Part shown: positions 43,250 to 53,374 of the stretch, piece by piece
Position numbering within the stretch: the first letter of the stretch is position 1
Layout: each line of letters starts with the position of its first letter
Assembly: GCA_917880885.1 (NCBI GenBank)
Contig: OU862928.1
Coordinates: 13,845,721-13,909,720 of the forward strand
DNA from: Limnephilus marmoratus
Lineage: Eukaryota; Arthropoda; Insecta; Trichoptera; Limnephilidae
DNA: 64,000 bases
Direction: 5' to 3'
Translations under genes and position numbers: made by a program
Notes under the pieces: generated by a model
Database searches by the model: none
What the model was told of the DNA's origin: nothing
The model's input: the letters and a program-made list of their open reading frames with translations, nothing else

Positions 43250-43980
43250 CAGTGGCGTAGCTTATTAGTAGATAATGTGGTGTCACCCCAATAATGAATG
43301 TGGAATGTGAAATTAGTATTCCTCAAACTAGATTTTGGATAATGTCCTACCTAATATTGAAGAAAATAATTTAGGTATTATGATTGACATCGCTAGTAAT
43401 GTGAGGATGGCCTTTTATCAAAGAAGTCATAGCTATTAAAGTAACCTCGAGAAATTTAAAACGACTTTATTAGAAGAAAAACATTTCTAGCTTGCCAAAT
43501 GTAAAAATGTGTTTCAAAAACCTCCAAATTACGTATCGATTATTATTATTCCTTATTTATTTATTTATGTACACACAACACTGAAACAAAGAAAAACATA
43601 CAGATGATTGGCCATTTTTTTTTTCAGTCAGTTTTCGATCGATTTTGCTATAATTATATCTAGATTTTGCGTTTATAAGATATCTTTATTACGAAAAAGA
43701 ACAATCCAATCCGCTTACCTTAGTTTATGAAAGACGTCTTTTAACACTTTTAGCACTGACAGAATAACAAATTTTTCACAAATTTACGTCAATTAACAGG
43801 TAAAAATTTACTTCACGAGTTCACGTCTATCACAATGTACGAAAGAAATGAGAATGACACGAGTGACAAGCAATGAATATTTCAGGGGAATCTTCAACCA
43901 TGCAATAGTTGAAGCTAGGAACGACAATTAAACATTTTCGGGAAATTTTCGGGGAATCCCTGACCGACCGACTAAATTTG
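43250..43980 (+). mobile_element. CAGTGGCGTAGC element, shortened copy
   Basis: Starts CAGTGGCGTAGCTTATTAG and shares its first 190 bases with 26718-26905. It then has unassigned sequence (43450-43730), and from 43732 GACGTCTTTTAACACTTTTA and ATCCCTGACCGACCGA as in the fragment ending at 35637. The right terminus is missing. No transposase. Confidence 0.5.
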
Positions 43981-44027
43981 AAAACAATCTTTTAATATTT
44001 TATTTATTTAATATAAGCATTTACCCG

Positions 44028-44810
44028 TGACTTGCAGAAACGGGCGGTCCGTTTGATAGATTCTCCCATCTTAACAGACGGACTTTTTTTTTAACATGAG
44101 CCCCACACTGGAGGCCCTGAGGAAAATAATTTCCCTCAGGGCCTATGTCATCTTTGGGGATGCTGTGTGGAGGGTTTTTTTTAAAGTAAAGTAAGGAGAG
44201 GAGAGTTCTGGGAAGGAAAAGGGTTTAAGGGGTGGGTAGGAATCTGGGGTTCAGTATGTCCTAATCATCCGCCTCCAAGACCTAGAAAAACCTCACCCCA
44301 TGAACCCGGACACCCCTGCTAAATCACCAAACGTAGCGAACCACTTGGGGTGATCTATGGCAGAGGTGTTGGTTATCCAATTAAGGTTCCCGTGGCGGCG
44401 GTACCCATTCCCGCCTCCCAAATATATCTTGACTGTAATCTTTAGAGCATAGGCGTCAGGTGGGAATGCTGTCCTTGTTATACCGGTATTACAATGGAAG
44501 ATGCTCCGAGGAACTACCGTCATTGATCCCTTCGGCCCCGGTGCATAGTCGGGAAACACGCCAAACACGCGCCCAACATTTGTACACGGTTGAAATGAAT
44601 CACATGAGAACGGGTCGTTTCTATGACTCGTTCTTGAGTTCAACAGCTCGGCTGTGGAATGATTTGCCAGCTTCTGTGTTTCCTTCCTCTTACAACATGT
44701 TCACCCTTGTTCAGTCCTTCCTTTCTTCAAAAAGACCCTCCACACAGCATCTTCAAAGATGACATAGGCCCTGAGGGAAATTATTTTTTTCAGGGCCTCC
44801 TGTGTGGAGT
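44028..44810 (+). mobile_element. LINE 3' fragment containing a nested retroposon
   Basis: Bases 44028-44085 and 44440-44810 are consecutive parts of the same LINE family as 30105-34044 (frame 44460-44762 gives the last 100 residues, with Y-R-Y-Y-N-G-R-C-S and R-L-W-N-D-L-P-A-S). Between them sits a minus-strand insertion, 44086-44439, that starts with a T run (its poly(A) tail), has the same hairpin (44113-44143) and a non-LINE body with GTACCGCCGCCACGGGAACC. An autonomous-family copy was thus hit by a non-autonomous relative with the same tail. Confidence 0.8.
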
Positions 44811-45295
44811 TAATGTAAAAAAAATGAGTTTAATACTTTTCGTAAAGATGCATATACCTACAGATATTATAATCCATAACATATCAAATCATCAATTTTC
44901 TCAAAAATGCCAGATTTCTATCATTTCATGATTCATAGATATAAATTAAAAACCTCCATTTCCAAGTAATTTCTTAATTGTACTTAATTTTAGTTAACAA
45001 ATTGCAGTTAATAATGGATTTTAAACCAAATTAATTAACAAAAAATAAAAGAATAAATTCCTTTAATCCGATATTATCTATCCTGTACAAAAATATAAGG
45101 AAGAGAAAAAAAGGAATAAAATAATGTTTTTGAATAATAAAATTTCCAATTCTCTCTCACAGAATGCACCGAATGAAATTCTTCCCTTATTTTATGCAAA
45201 TAATAAACTTTAAAAATACAATGAAGACAATATTAGCGAAACTCAATCGAAAATCTGGAGACAGAAAAATCAGAAAAAGATATTAAAAATCAGAA
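44811..45295 (+). other. B-module intron without its exon
   Basis: TCAATTTTCTCAAAAATG, CAAGTAATTTCTTAATTG and AGAATGCACCGAATGAAATT match the introns before B3 and B4. The sequence departs from them just where the B exon should begin, so the exon has been lost. Confidence 0.6.
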
Positions 45296-45620
45296 TAAGC
45301 AGGGACTCGAGTCCACCGCGTGGCGGGCTGGATCGGAGGAGACTGATTGAGGGATCCCTTTTGATCTCTCCAGCCGGATTCTCCCGACCCTTTGCCTTCA
45401 CCGCAGTGTGAGGAATAGATTCATACGTCCGTCACTCCTGGCCACACTGACCCCCAGATTCTTACCCACCCCTCATACCTTTTTCCTTCCCATATCTTCT
45501 TCTTCTTCCTTTCCCTTAAAAAACCCTCCACACAGCATCCTCAAAAATGACATAGGCCCCTAGGAAAATTGTTTTCCTCGGTGCCTCCTGTGTGGAGCCA
45601 ATGTAAAAAATGAAAAAAAA
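45296..45620 (+). mobile_element. Non-autonomous retroposon with LINE-like tail
   Basis: The body contains GAGTCCACCGCGTGGCGGGC and GGATCCCTTTTGATCTCTCC, then the shared tail (CACACTGACCCCCAGATTCT, CACACAGCATCCTCAAAAAT) and an imperfect form of the hairpin near 45555-45590. It sits where a B exon would be expected and probably accompanied its loss. Confidence 0.65.
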
Positions 45621-45771
45621 TGATATTGTAAAAAAAAAAATGGAAGGCACTTCTAGAGTTATGAGTATATTCTTTTTACTGAGACCTGCAAGAAATCAAG
45701 AGAAAAAATATATATGTTGTAAATGAAGAGAAACCACGGGGAAAGCTGATGAATATATTATTTATTTCTAG

Positions 45772-45978
45772 TCACCTGCGAACTGAAGACATCCAATTCT
45801 GTGAACTTCATTTGCTACGATTCTCGCTCTTCACCCATACCTTGCTCAAATCAGATATTCGATGGGAAAACCATTAACTTTACTTGTAAGCAAGGTTACA
45901 GCCGCGTCGAAGGAAACGAAGGGGAGATGTTCTGCAGAGACGGCCAGTGGGACGTACCCATACCTTTGTGCTCTCCAA
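45772..45978 (+). CDS. Sushi exon A16
   Basis: An intact 207-bp phase 1-1 exon; acceptor TTATTTCTAG ends at 45771, donor GTAAGTC at 45979. It reads T-C-E-L-K-T-S-N-S-V-N-F-I-C-Y-D-S-R-S-S-P-I-P-C, F-T-C-K-Q-G-Y, M-F-C-R-D-G-Q-W-D-V and P-L-C-S-P. All six cysteines and Trp are kept. It lies between array-type exons (S-S-P-I-P-C-S-N) and A13-A15 types, and resembles A17-A18 most. Confidence 0.86.
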
Positions 45979-46519
45979 GTAAGTCAAATGCTCAGTTCAA
46001 TCACTTTTAAAATAGGTACGTCATTTGAATTCCGATTTTTTTTTCTGAATGCGCGAATAAATTCAAGTCTTATTAGTTGAGGGTTGGGTTCTTAGAGATG
46101 TTGTCACTCACGTGAGAACAATCCAGTTAAAAAACTCAGTCAATACACAGACAGGTTACAAATATCGTAAATCAATCAGTCAAATTATGGAATTGTAAAT
46201 ATTGAAATTGCATAAAAATTAAATAACAAAACAATTGGAAACGGAAAATTTAAAAAATATAAAGTTCACTCGAATGACAATTTAATACAAAGAGAGGCAA
46301 GAGACACAAGAGATACAAATGATGCAAGTTATAATTAGCTCGACATAGGTACTTTTTTTTATCTATTCTCAGTTTTTGTTTTAGTTGATCCTCAATTAGG
46401 CCTCAATATGACCAACCATTTTTCATGCCCTTTTTATGATTTATTTTTAGCTTACATTGTCAATGGTCGCACCTTTTATATTGTTTACCCTTCCATTATC
46501 TTTGATGTGTGACGTAACA
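45979..46519 (+). other. Intron after A16
   Basis: The first 330 bases match the introns after A17 and A18 (GTAGATGTTGTCACT-type words, CACGTGAGAACAATCCAG). The rest is unassigned, ending in GTGACGTAACAAGTCC. No gene. Confidence 0.5.
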
Positions 46520-48054
46520 AGTCCCCACAGAAAAAAAATCATCAAATTATTCTATATTCATGGCGAAATACTATCGACAATTGCCCCCTTTTAAAAATTG
46601 TTTATTTATGAGTCAGTCAGTCCGAGTTGTAACTTGAAGGCGATACGAAGAGTATTAATAAATCATAAAAAATGAGTGCAGTGAAGAGATTCACTCGTAA
46701 TTTAAAACCAGTTTTGTGATCAGAATGTAAAATTCCAGTTTGACGACCTCCGTAATCCAGTGGGTAAGACTCTTGACTCACAATCCGGAGGTCGTGGGTT
46801 CGAACCCGGCATGCGCAAATAAATTTTATTTGATTAATTTGTGTTATTTCACAATTATTTCATTTAAAATAATATATAGTATATTTGTGGCACGTTCCAG
46901 AGTGGAAGATACTATCAGTATCGCCCTGGTGTAAGACAACCATTCAGAATTGAAACGTTGATTGAAAATGGCTTTAGCCATGTTTGGTGACCAGATCTGA
47001 ATAGCCAGGTACTTCCTAACCTTCCTCTTCCCCACCTCGTTCCCCTCCCTACTACCTTCAGCCTTACAACATACCCCAATTGGGGATGCCATAGTCTCAC
47101 TGGCTCCAGACGGGAGCAGTTGAGATTCTTGTGCGGTATTCACATTTAGAAGAAAAAAAAAAGTTGTGGATTTATCATTCTCTAAGGAAAACATTCTCTT
47201 ATTTGAGGTGCAGTTACAAAATTCTGATTGCAGACTGTATATGTGCTGCCAGAATACCGAAAAACCATTTGCATCTGCTGCATGTAGTTTTAATTCGCCA
47301 ATCACAGATTTAATTTAAACCAGTTCATTATGTAAAATTTCTGTTGTAATATTTCGAAGGAAAACGTTCCCTTATTCGAAATGCCGTCATAAAATTCATG
47401 TTGCAGACGATGTATGCGCTGCCAGAATCAAAGAGAAACCATTTTCATGTTCTGAGTGTAGTTTTAAGTCGCCGCACACAGATTTAATTTAATGCAGTTT
47501 TATTTTCAGATTGTAAAATTCCAGTTGTGGATTCATTTGCTGACACATTTCAAAGGAAAACATTATGCTATTTAATGTACGGTTATAAAATTCTAGTTGC
47601 AGACTATGTATGTGCTGCCAGAATCAAAGAGAAACCATTTTCATGTTCTGAGAGTAGTTTTAATTCACCGCATCCTGCTTTAATTTAAACCAGTTTTGTG
47701 TTGACAATATAACGATAAATTAAATAACAAGTTGCCGATTCATCGTGTATCGAGTGAAGCTTTGCATTTGAGGTGAATGCCATAAGAAGATACGAAATCC
47801 TATTACCTGGATACCATTCTTGATTTCCGAGAGCAGTTATAAATGTGTAGTAGAATTTATGAACATGATTTTTATTGGAAGAATACTCGTCACATGTGAT
47901 TTAAAAATCGGTATAAAATGAAATAAAAAAATAGGATTTCTACGCTACCCCAACCCCTCCCCGGCGCTTGAAAAAATGTGGTTGAAGCACCTAAATAAGG
48001 TGGCGGCAAAATTTTCCTCCGCTACGCGCGACTGACATCCACGATACGCCACTG
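46520..48054 (-). mobile_element. CAGTGGCGTA element with internal repeats, minus strand
   Basis: Ends in GATACGCCACTG (48054), the inverse of CAGTGGCGTATC. Read on the minus strand it has the same order as 26718-28800: terminus, CTACCCCAACCCCTCCCCGG region in inverse, a 400-base unique part, about four 165-200 bp repeats, then the TGACTCATAAATAAA end. A SINE-2 is inserted at 46742-47150. This copy helps define the element independently of its nested neighbours. Confidence 0.55.
46742..47150 (+). mobile_element. SINE-2, second subfamily
   Basis: Head GACCTCCGTAATCCAGTGGG, GACTCTTGACTCACAATCCG and B box GGGTTCGAACCCGGCATGCG, then the SINE-2 body, CCCCAATTGGGG and a tail of A. The head differs from the copies at 21083, 25168 and 42268 and matches 58602, so at least two subfamilies exist. 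It interrupts a repeat of the surrounding element. Confidence 0.8.
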
Positions 48055-48098
48055 CACCTTGTCAGAGTTATTCTATCTTATTATATAGACTTACAGAG

Positions 48099-48284
48099 TT
48101 CTATATCTAATTATGAAATCGAACTCTGTAATTCTGTCATGTAACACTTATATGAAAGACGGCTTTCCTATTGGATCCGTTATCATTCCAGTTTTCAAAG
48201 CTGAGAACAGTTCGAATAGAACTCTAGAAATCATGAAGTGCCTGGATAGAACGTGGAACTTAGGAAAACTTAAGTGAAATCTGG
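48099..48284 (+). pseudogene. Dead sushi exon B5
   Basis: B-type sequence starting after a possible acceptor TTACAGAG at 48098. The second and fifth cysteines remain (L-S-C-N, M-K-C-L-D-R-T-W). The first is Tyr, the third Phe, the fourth Phe, and the last is a TGA stop. The donor is GGGAAGG, without GT. It is therefore not a usable exon. The B downstream intron follows (TTGCTTTCTATTTACTATCT). Confidence 0.8.
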
Positions 48285-48579
48285 GGAAGGAAGATTTAAA
48301 AACAACATTTTCATTATACGTTTATTCTCAGTTGCTTTCTATTTACTATCTGTTCATCAGAGTATGTAACGTCTCATGCCCTCTGTATTACTTTTATCCT
48401 TGGTGTATAAGGGAAAGTAATTAAGAAGTTCAGCTCGGAATTACAACAAAAAATTGTTTCTGCAAAATATCAATGTAAAAACGTAATCCTATGTAAGATA
48501 AGTAATCAATGTAAGATAAGTAAAAAAGTAATCCTAAGATAAACCACGGGGAAAGCTAATGAATACATAATTTATTTCT
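48285..48579 (+). other. B5 downstream intron and a stump of an A-unit intron
   Basis: Ends with ATAAACCACGGGGAAAGCTAATGAATACATAATTTATTTCT-type sequence (about 48538-48578), normally just before an A exon, but no exon follows: the LINE block begins. Nearly the same 38 bases reappear at 59246-59283 just before A17. Confidence 0.65.
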
Positions 48580-48684
48580 TAATTAAATTAAATTAACTTA
48601 ATTTAAATTAGCCTTTATTGCTGTTAAATTATAAACATTTTTCTAATCTAATTAATGTATGTAAATTTTATTTTTATTTAAATA

Positions 48685-49653
48685 TTATTCTAAATAATCA
48701 GCGTTTGGGTCATTATTTTTAGAAACAGCTTGTCTTTTGACATAGCCTTCCTCCAAAGATTTCCACTTTTCTCTATCCTTTTCTACTCTGATCCATTCTG
48801 GACCAGCCACTTTTTTTAGATCATCTTCCCATCTTTTCGTTTGTCCACCTTTGTTTCTTTTACTGTCTTTTGGATACCACTCTGTTACTATTCTGGTCCA
48901 TTTCTCTTGCCTCCCTTCTCTCAACATATGTCCAGTCCATCGCCATTTTAGTGTTCGATGTACAGAATGTACCTGTTTGAATTGAGTTCTGTTTTTGTAT
49001 TTCTGTTAACTTTACTTTATTTCTTCTATTAACTCCGATGACACTTCTTTCTATGCAATTTTGACAGACGCTTAGTTTATTTGTTAAGGTTTTCTTTAAT
49101 GTTCATGTTTGACAACCATATGTTAAACAGGGTAGAATACATGCATTATAGACTTTTCTTTTAGCTTTTATTGGCATATATCTGTCCTTCATAACTTCAC
49201 TGAGCGACCAGTATCTCTTCCAAGTATTCGCTATCCTCCTATCGATTTCTTTGTCCATGGTTTTGTTGGGTGATCCTAAGTAGATGTACTTGTCTAAGTC
49301 TTCTATTTGTTGTGTGTTTACTACGTTATCATGTGTCTTTGAGGAATTAGTCATGACTTTTGTCTTGGCGATGTTCATTGACAGCCCTGCCTTTGCACTC
49401 TGATCTGATAACTGTTGTAACATATGTTGTTGCTGTCTTGGGCACTCAGAGAACAGTATCAGATCGTCTGCAAAACGTAGATGGCTTAGATTTTCGCCAT
49501 TAATATTGAGACCATACTCATCCCATTTTAGATTTCGAAATATCATTTCCAGAACTGCCAAAAATAGTTTGGGTGAGATAGGATCACCTTGTCGAACGCC
49601 TCGCTCTATAGGTAATTCTTCGCTTGTTTTCTCCAGTCTAACTTGTGCTGTAC
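48685..49653 (-). pseudogene. RTE-like reverse transcriptase, C-terminal part
   Basis: Frame 49561-49103 (continuing open toward 49653 as I-E-R-G-V-R-Q-G-D-P-I-S-P-K-L) has the catalytic F-A-D-D at L-R-F-A-D-D-L-I-L-F and Y-L-G-S. A second frame, 48927-48685, gives R-W-E-D-D-L-K-K-V-A-G-P-E-W and W-K-S-L-E-E, the conserved end of this LINE group. They are separated by a frameshifted stretch (48930-49100). Confidence 0.82.
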
Positions 49654-50230
49654 TTCTAGAGCAGCGGTCGTCACACTCTTCTGGTCAAGGGCCACATAGG
49701 ACAATGTGAGGTTTCACCGCGGGCCGCACACTTATGATTTCAGGGGGGGGGGGGGGGTGTTGTACATTATTATTTAGCAAGCTAAAAAAAAACAATTATT
49801 TGTATTGAAGTAGGTATCGCTTTGCTACCTCCTTCCAACTTGTGTTCATGATATATCGTCAATTCTTAATAATAATACTACACGTAAATATAATATTATA
49901 TACAAAAAATTATGTAGATCTGTAATGGAATCTTTTCGCACCCGTGATAAAAATGATTACAATACATACAAAAAAAAGTAACCAATACTATTTGATTTAT
50001 TTATTAGTACGTGATAAGCGTGTTTTTTGGTCTTTTCTAGACCATTTTTTTACCTACCCACGCTCTCACCATGCCATCTTTTCACCCTCTAATTTTCTCT
50101 GCATCTTCTACTGCCCCCCTGAAAGCCTCAAACGACCACAAGGGGGCGTTATCACCCACGTTGAGAACCTATGACGTACACTATGCGCGCGTTCAAAATC
50201 GACTTAGGATGTCTGTTATTTGTTTTTTGG

Positions 50231-50391
50231 GGTGTTACCTACCTCCTTCTTTAGCCTACGTTTCGGACAACGTTGCAGTGTCCATCATCAGGGCAGATCC
50301 GGAAAATCACACATCTGCTGGATCTGCCCCGATGATGGACACTACAATGCTGTCCGAAACGTTGGCTAAAAAGGGAGGTAGCGCAACACGG
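50231..50391. repeat. Imperfect palindrome inside the hAT element
   Basis: GCCTACGTTTCGGACAACGT and CATCATCAGGGCAGATCC face GGATCTGCCCCGATGATGG and ACGTTGG-type words in inverse. The A-A-A-C-G-T-(A/T)-G-G-C hairpin form resembles Penelope-like terminal repeats. It could be an older insertion captured by the hAT element. Confidence 0.6.
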
Positions 50392-50616
50392 CGTAACACA
50401 CCTAAAACAAATAAGGAAAATACTTTTGGCCGTGAAAATCTGAAAACGTATCTGACTTAGGATATGTTCAAAAACCAGCTGGGCGTTTTAAAATCAAATG
50501 TCAATCAATTAAAATCAGCGTTTTAAAATCATACGCACAGAAAATATTTGAAAAAAAAACGGATAATATAATTGTACTCGAGAAAAAAATGTATTTAAAA
50601 AGAAAACGCAGATATT

Positions 50617-51110
50617 TGTGCGGGCCGCAGAAAACGGATAGTAGGTATAATTGTACACGAAAAAAATATATTTAAAAAGAAAACGGCAGATATTTGTGCG
50701 GGCCGCAGAAAAACGTGATATATAATTTGTACCTATATGAAAAAAAAATATTTTAAAAGAAAACGGCAGATATTTGCGCGGGCCGCAAAAAACGGATAGT
50801 AGGTATAATTGTACACGAAAAAAAAATATTTTAAAAGAAAACGGCAGTTATTTGTGCGGGCCGCAGAAAAACGTATAATATAATTTGTACCTTTATGAAA
50901 AAAAATATTTTAAAAGAAAACGGCAGATATTTGTGCGGGCTGCAAAAAACGGATAGCAGGTACCTATAATTATTGTAGATGAAAAAAAAATATTTAAAAG
51001 AAAACGGCAGATATTTGTGCGGGCCGCAGAAAAACGTATAATACCTATAATTTGTACCTATATGAAAAAATATATATAAAAAGAAAACGGCAGATATTTG
51101 TGCGGGCCGC
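50617..51110 (+). repeat. Seven tandem 78-83 bp repeats, alternating types
   Basis: Each unit has AAAACGGCAGATATTTGTGC and GGGCCGCAGAAAA. Two unit types alternate, one with ACGGATAGTAGGTATAATTG and one with ACGTATAATATAATTTGTAC, giving a higher-order period of about 160 bases. Confidence 0.75.
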
Positions 51111-51174
51111 ACAAATGTTGGCCGCTGGCCGCATGCGGCCCGCTGACCGCAGTTTGACGACCACGGTTCTAGAG

Positions 51175-51407
51175 TATATATTCCTCAATATTCTTATGTA
51201 TTTGTGTTGTATTCCCTGACTGTGTAAGGCTTCCCAGATGTAATCGTGCTCCAAGGAGTCAAAAGCTTTATTAAAATCTACAAACCCTAAGTAGTAGGAT
51301 TTATTGTATTCATTGTATTTTTGTAAAATTTGTCTCAGGACATGAATACGATCGATTGTTGAGAACTTGCTTCGGAAACCAGTTTGCTCTTTTAGTTGGT
51401 TTTCATT
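51175..51407 (-). pseudogene. RTE-like reverse transcriptase, middle piece
   Basis: Minus-strand frame reads E-H-D-Y-I-W-E-A-L-H-S-Q-G-I and Y-I-R-I-L-R-N-I-Y-S-R-T, preceded by T-G-F-R-S-K-F-S-T. It lies between the hairpin element and the hAT element and links the parts at 51930 and 49653 once both are disregarded. Confidence 0.78.
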
Positions 51408-51420
51408 GAGTACTGTAGTA

Positions 51421-51916
51421 TTTCTATTTTTGAGACTGATATTTCATGGTGGAATTCCATTATAATATATTATAATAAAACAAATATGAAACTTTATTCC
51501 ACTTAATTTTATTCGACCGTAACCGGTTTCAGCTCGTCAAAGCCATCTTCAGACTGATACAAATATTTCCTATTCTACGGTTTATATACACAACATATTG
51601 GGGAGGGGAGAGGGGTGGTCTACAAGGTTTTAATTAATTACAATAATTATATTTGTTGCTAAGTCATTTTAGACTATCGAAATAACCAAAATATTTAGAA
51701 ATTCGATAGTCTAAAATGACTTAGCAACAAATATAATTATTGTAATTAATTAAAATCCTTGTAGACCACCCCTCTTCCCTCCCCAATATGTTGTATATAT
51801 AAACCGTAGAATAGGAAATATTTGTACCAGTCTGAAGATGGCTTTGACGAGCTGAAACCGGTTACGGTCGAATAAAATTAAGTGGAATAAAGTTTCATAT
51901 TTGTTTTATTATAATA
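51421..51916. mobile_element. Penelope-like hairpin element
   Basis: 496 bases flanked by a 13-base target duplication GAGTACTGTAGTA (51408-51420, 51917-51929). Two arms of about 205 bases (51477-51681 and 51704-51908) pair almost perfectly around a 22-base spacer and contain AACCGGTTTCAGCTCGTCAA and GCCATCTTCAGACTG. The A-C-C-G-G-T-T-T-C hairpin and variable-length target duplication suggest a Penelope-like origin; there is no coding sequence. Confidence 0.8.
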
Positions 51917-51929
51917 GAGTACTGTAGTA

Positions 51930-52378
51930 ATTCGTGATGATATAATTTTTGAGAAGACCTCATAGACATTGGACATTAAACTGATGGGACGATAGTTTCC
52001 GATTTCTTCTTTATTTCCTTTTTTATGTAACAGTATTATCATTGATTTTGTCCAGTCCTCTGGAATAATTTTGGTCTTTAGAATCTCGTTAAATAAGTCT
52101 GTTAGTGTTGGAGCAATCGCTGGTATAGTAGATTTAAGTAGTTCGTTGGTAATTTGATCAGATCCAGGTATTTTATCTGTTTTTTGTGTATTAATTGCTT
52201 TAATCGTTTCTTCTTTCAATATTTTCGGTAAAGGCTCAGAATCCATTAAACTAAGTCCCTCTGCGGCCGCTCTTGGGTTCTTATTTTGGTATAATTCTCT
52301 GTAGAAGTCAGTTGCTACTTTCAGTATTTCAGGTCTTTTTCTCGTGTTAGTTTTATTCTTAGTCTCTACCCTTAGCAT
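51930..52378 (-). pseudogene. RTE-like reverse transcriptase, N-terminal piece
   Basis: The frame contains Y-R-E-L-Y-Q-N, P-G-S-D-Q-I-T-N-E-L-L-K, I-I-L-L-H-K-K-G-N and Y-R-P-I-S-L-M-S-N, conserved RT blocks 0-2 of RTE-type LINEs. It is interrupted at its C-terminal side by the hairpin element. A frameshifted linker lies between it and the endonuclease. Confidence 0.8.
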
Positions 52379-52582
52379 CCATTCATTTTTTTTCCTTTAA
52401 CTCTTTAATAGCTTTTTTTATTCCATCAGTTTTGTTTATATGTTTTTGTAGTGTTTGCTGTCTCTTTGTTTTCCTATCTTTTCTGATACTTTCGTTTATA
52501 TTCTTACTGATATTTCTTATTTTGTTTCTCTTCTCTTGATTATTTTCCTTTTTTGTAATAGTTTTTTCCTTTCTTCTAGTAG

Positions 52583-53232
52583 CTACTGAGTCTCTGTAGA
52601 GTTTGTGATTTTATTTACTTTTCTAGTTTCTGTTTTAAGTATTTTCAAAGTTTTTTCATATTTCTCTTGAATAGATATGGTTTTTTCTCCGATTATGTTT
52701 GTTAATGTTGCGAGGTTAGTAATAAGATTTTCGTTATTTCCAGTACATATCAAGGCCGAGCTATCATTTTGCCATCTCCTGTTCCTTTTTATAGGCTTTA
52801 TAGGCTTTCCTGTTAGTGTAGTACGAACCATTCTGTGATCCGAATTAAAATTTAAATTCTGTATGACTGATATGTTTTTGAAAGCTTTAAGCTTTTTATT
52901 GGACATTATAAAATCTATCATTTTTGTAGAGACAAGAGAGGCCAGAGACACAAGAGTTATAATTAGACATTTGGGGAAATCCACGTCCATCTTTTTAATT
53001 CCTTTTTCTTGTAGAAGCTGTTGAGAATGCTAAGTTTATTTGTTAAAGCGAATGTGACTATCCTTGCACCGTTTTTACTTCTTTTGCCGTGTCCATATTT
53101 GCCAATTGTGTATTCTTCTCCATTATCGCATGTTCCAATCTGGCCGTTATATCTCAAATGTACAAAACACACACAAACAATGATTTGTTTGGGTGTGTTT
53201 TGTACGGTTGTTTGCAAATCGTGGTAGAACAT
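52583..53232 (-). pseudogene. RTE-like endonuclease, partial
   Basis: Two overlapping minus-strand frames (53232-52963 and 52990-52583) give I-I-V-C-V, Y-T-I-G-K-Y-G-H-G-K-R-S-K-N-G, W-T-W-I-S-P, then I-D-F-I-M-S-N and S-D-H-R-M-V-R, the typical end of an APE-type endonuclease. The catalytic N-terminal half is absent and a frameshift joins the parts. Confidence 0.8.
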
Positions 53233-53374
53233 TTCTATCTTTACTATATCTTTATTATATTTACCTCGCTCAGCACCGAACGAGTACAGTCGCGTTATTT
53301 TGTAAGAAGTAAAACAATAAATATAATTACTTACATTAATAACTCGCCCACCTGGGCGATTCCATTAATTTAAT

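Larger units (their letters stand above)
49662..51166. mobile_element. Non-autonomous hAT element with internal repeats
   Basis: 1505 bases flanked by the 8-base target duplication TTCTAGAG (49654-49661, 51167-51174), the hAT hallmark. Inverted ends CAGCGGTCGTCACACT and, reversed, CCGTGGTCGTCAAACT match at 13 of 16. Inside are a 15-G run (49743), an imperfect palindrome (50231-50391) and seven tandem GCGGGCCGCA repeats (50617-51110). There is no transposase. Its removal would rejoin the LINE RT frame around the single TTCTAGAG. Confidence 0.88.
48580..53232 (-). mobile_element. RTE-like LINE, broken by a hAT element and a hairpin element
   Basis: Minus-strand order of pieces: endonuclease 53232-52583 (T-P-K-Q-I-I-V-C, G-K-Y-G-H-G-K-R-S-K-N-G), reverse transcriptase start 52378-51930 (N-Y-R-P-I-S-L-M-S-N), hairpin element 51916-51421, RT 51407-51175 (D-Y-I-W-E-A-L), hAT element 51166-49662, RT 49653-49103 (R-F-A-D-D-L-I-L-F-S), and the C-terminal R-W-E-D-D-L...W block 48927-48685. 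This layout is that of RTE/BovB-type LINEs. The endonuclease start is missing where the + strand LINE begins (53233). Several frameshifts show it is dead. Confidence 0.8.

Noticed and set aside
49743..51110. CpG-island-like promoter around the GCGGGCCGC words
   Set aside because: The words are tandem repeats inside a hAT element and do not precede a gene.
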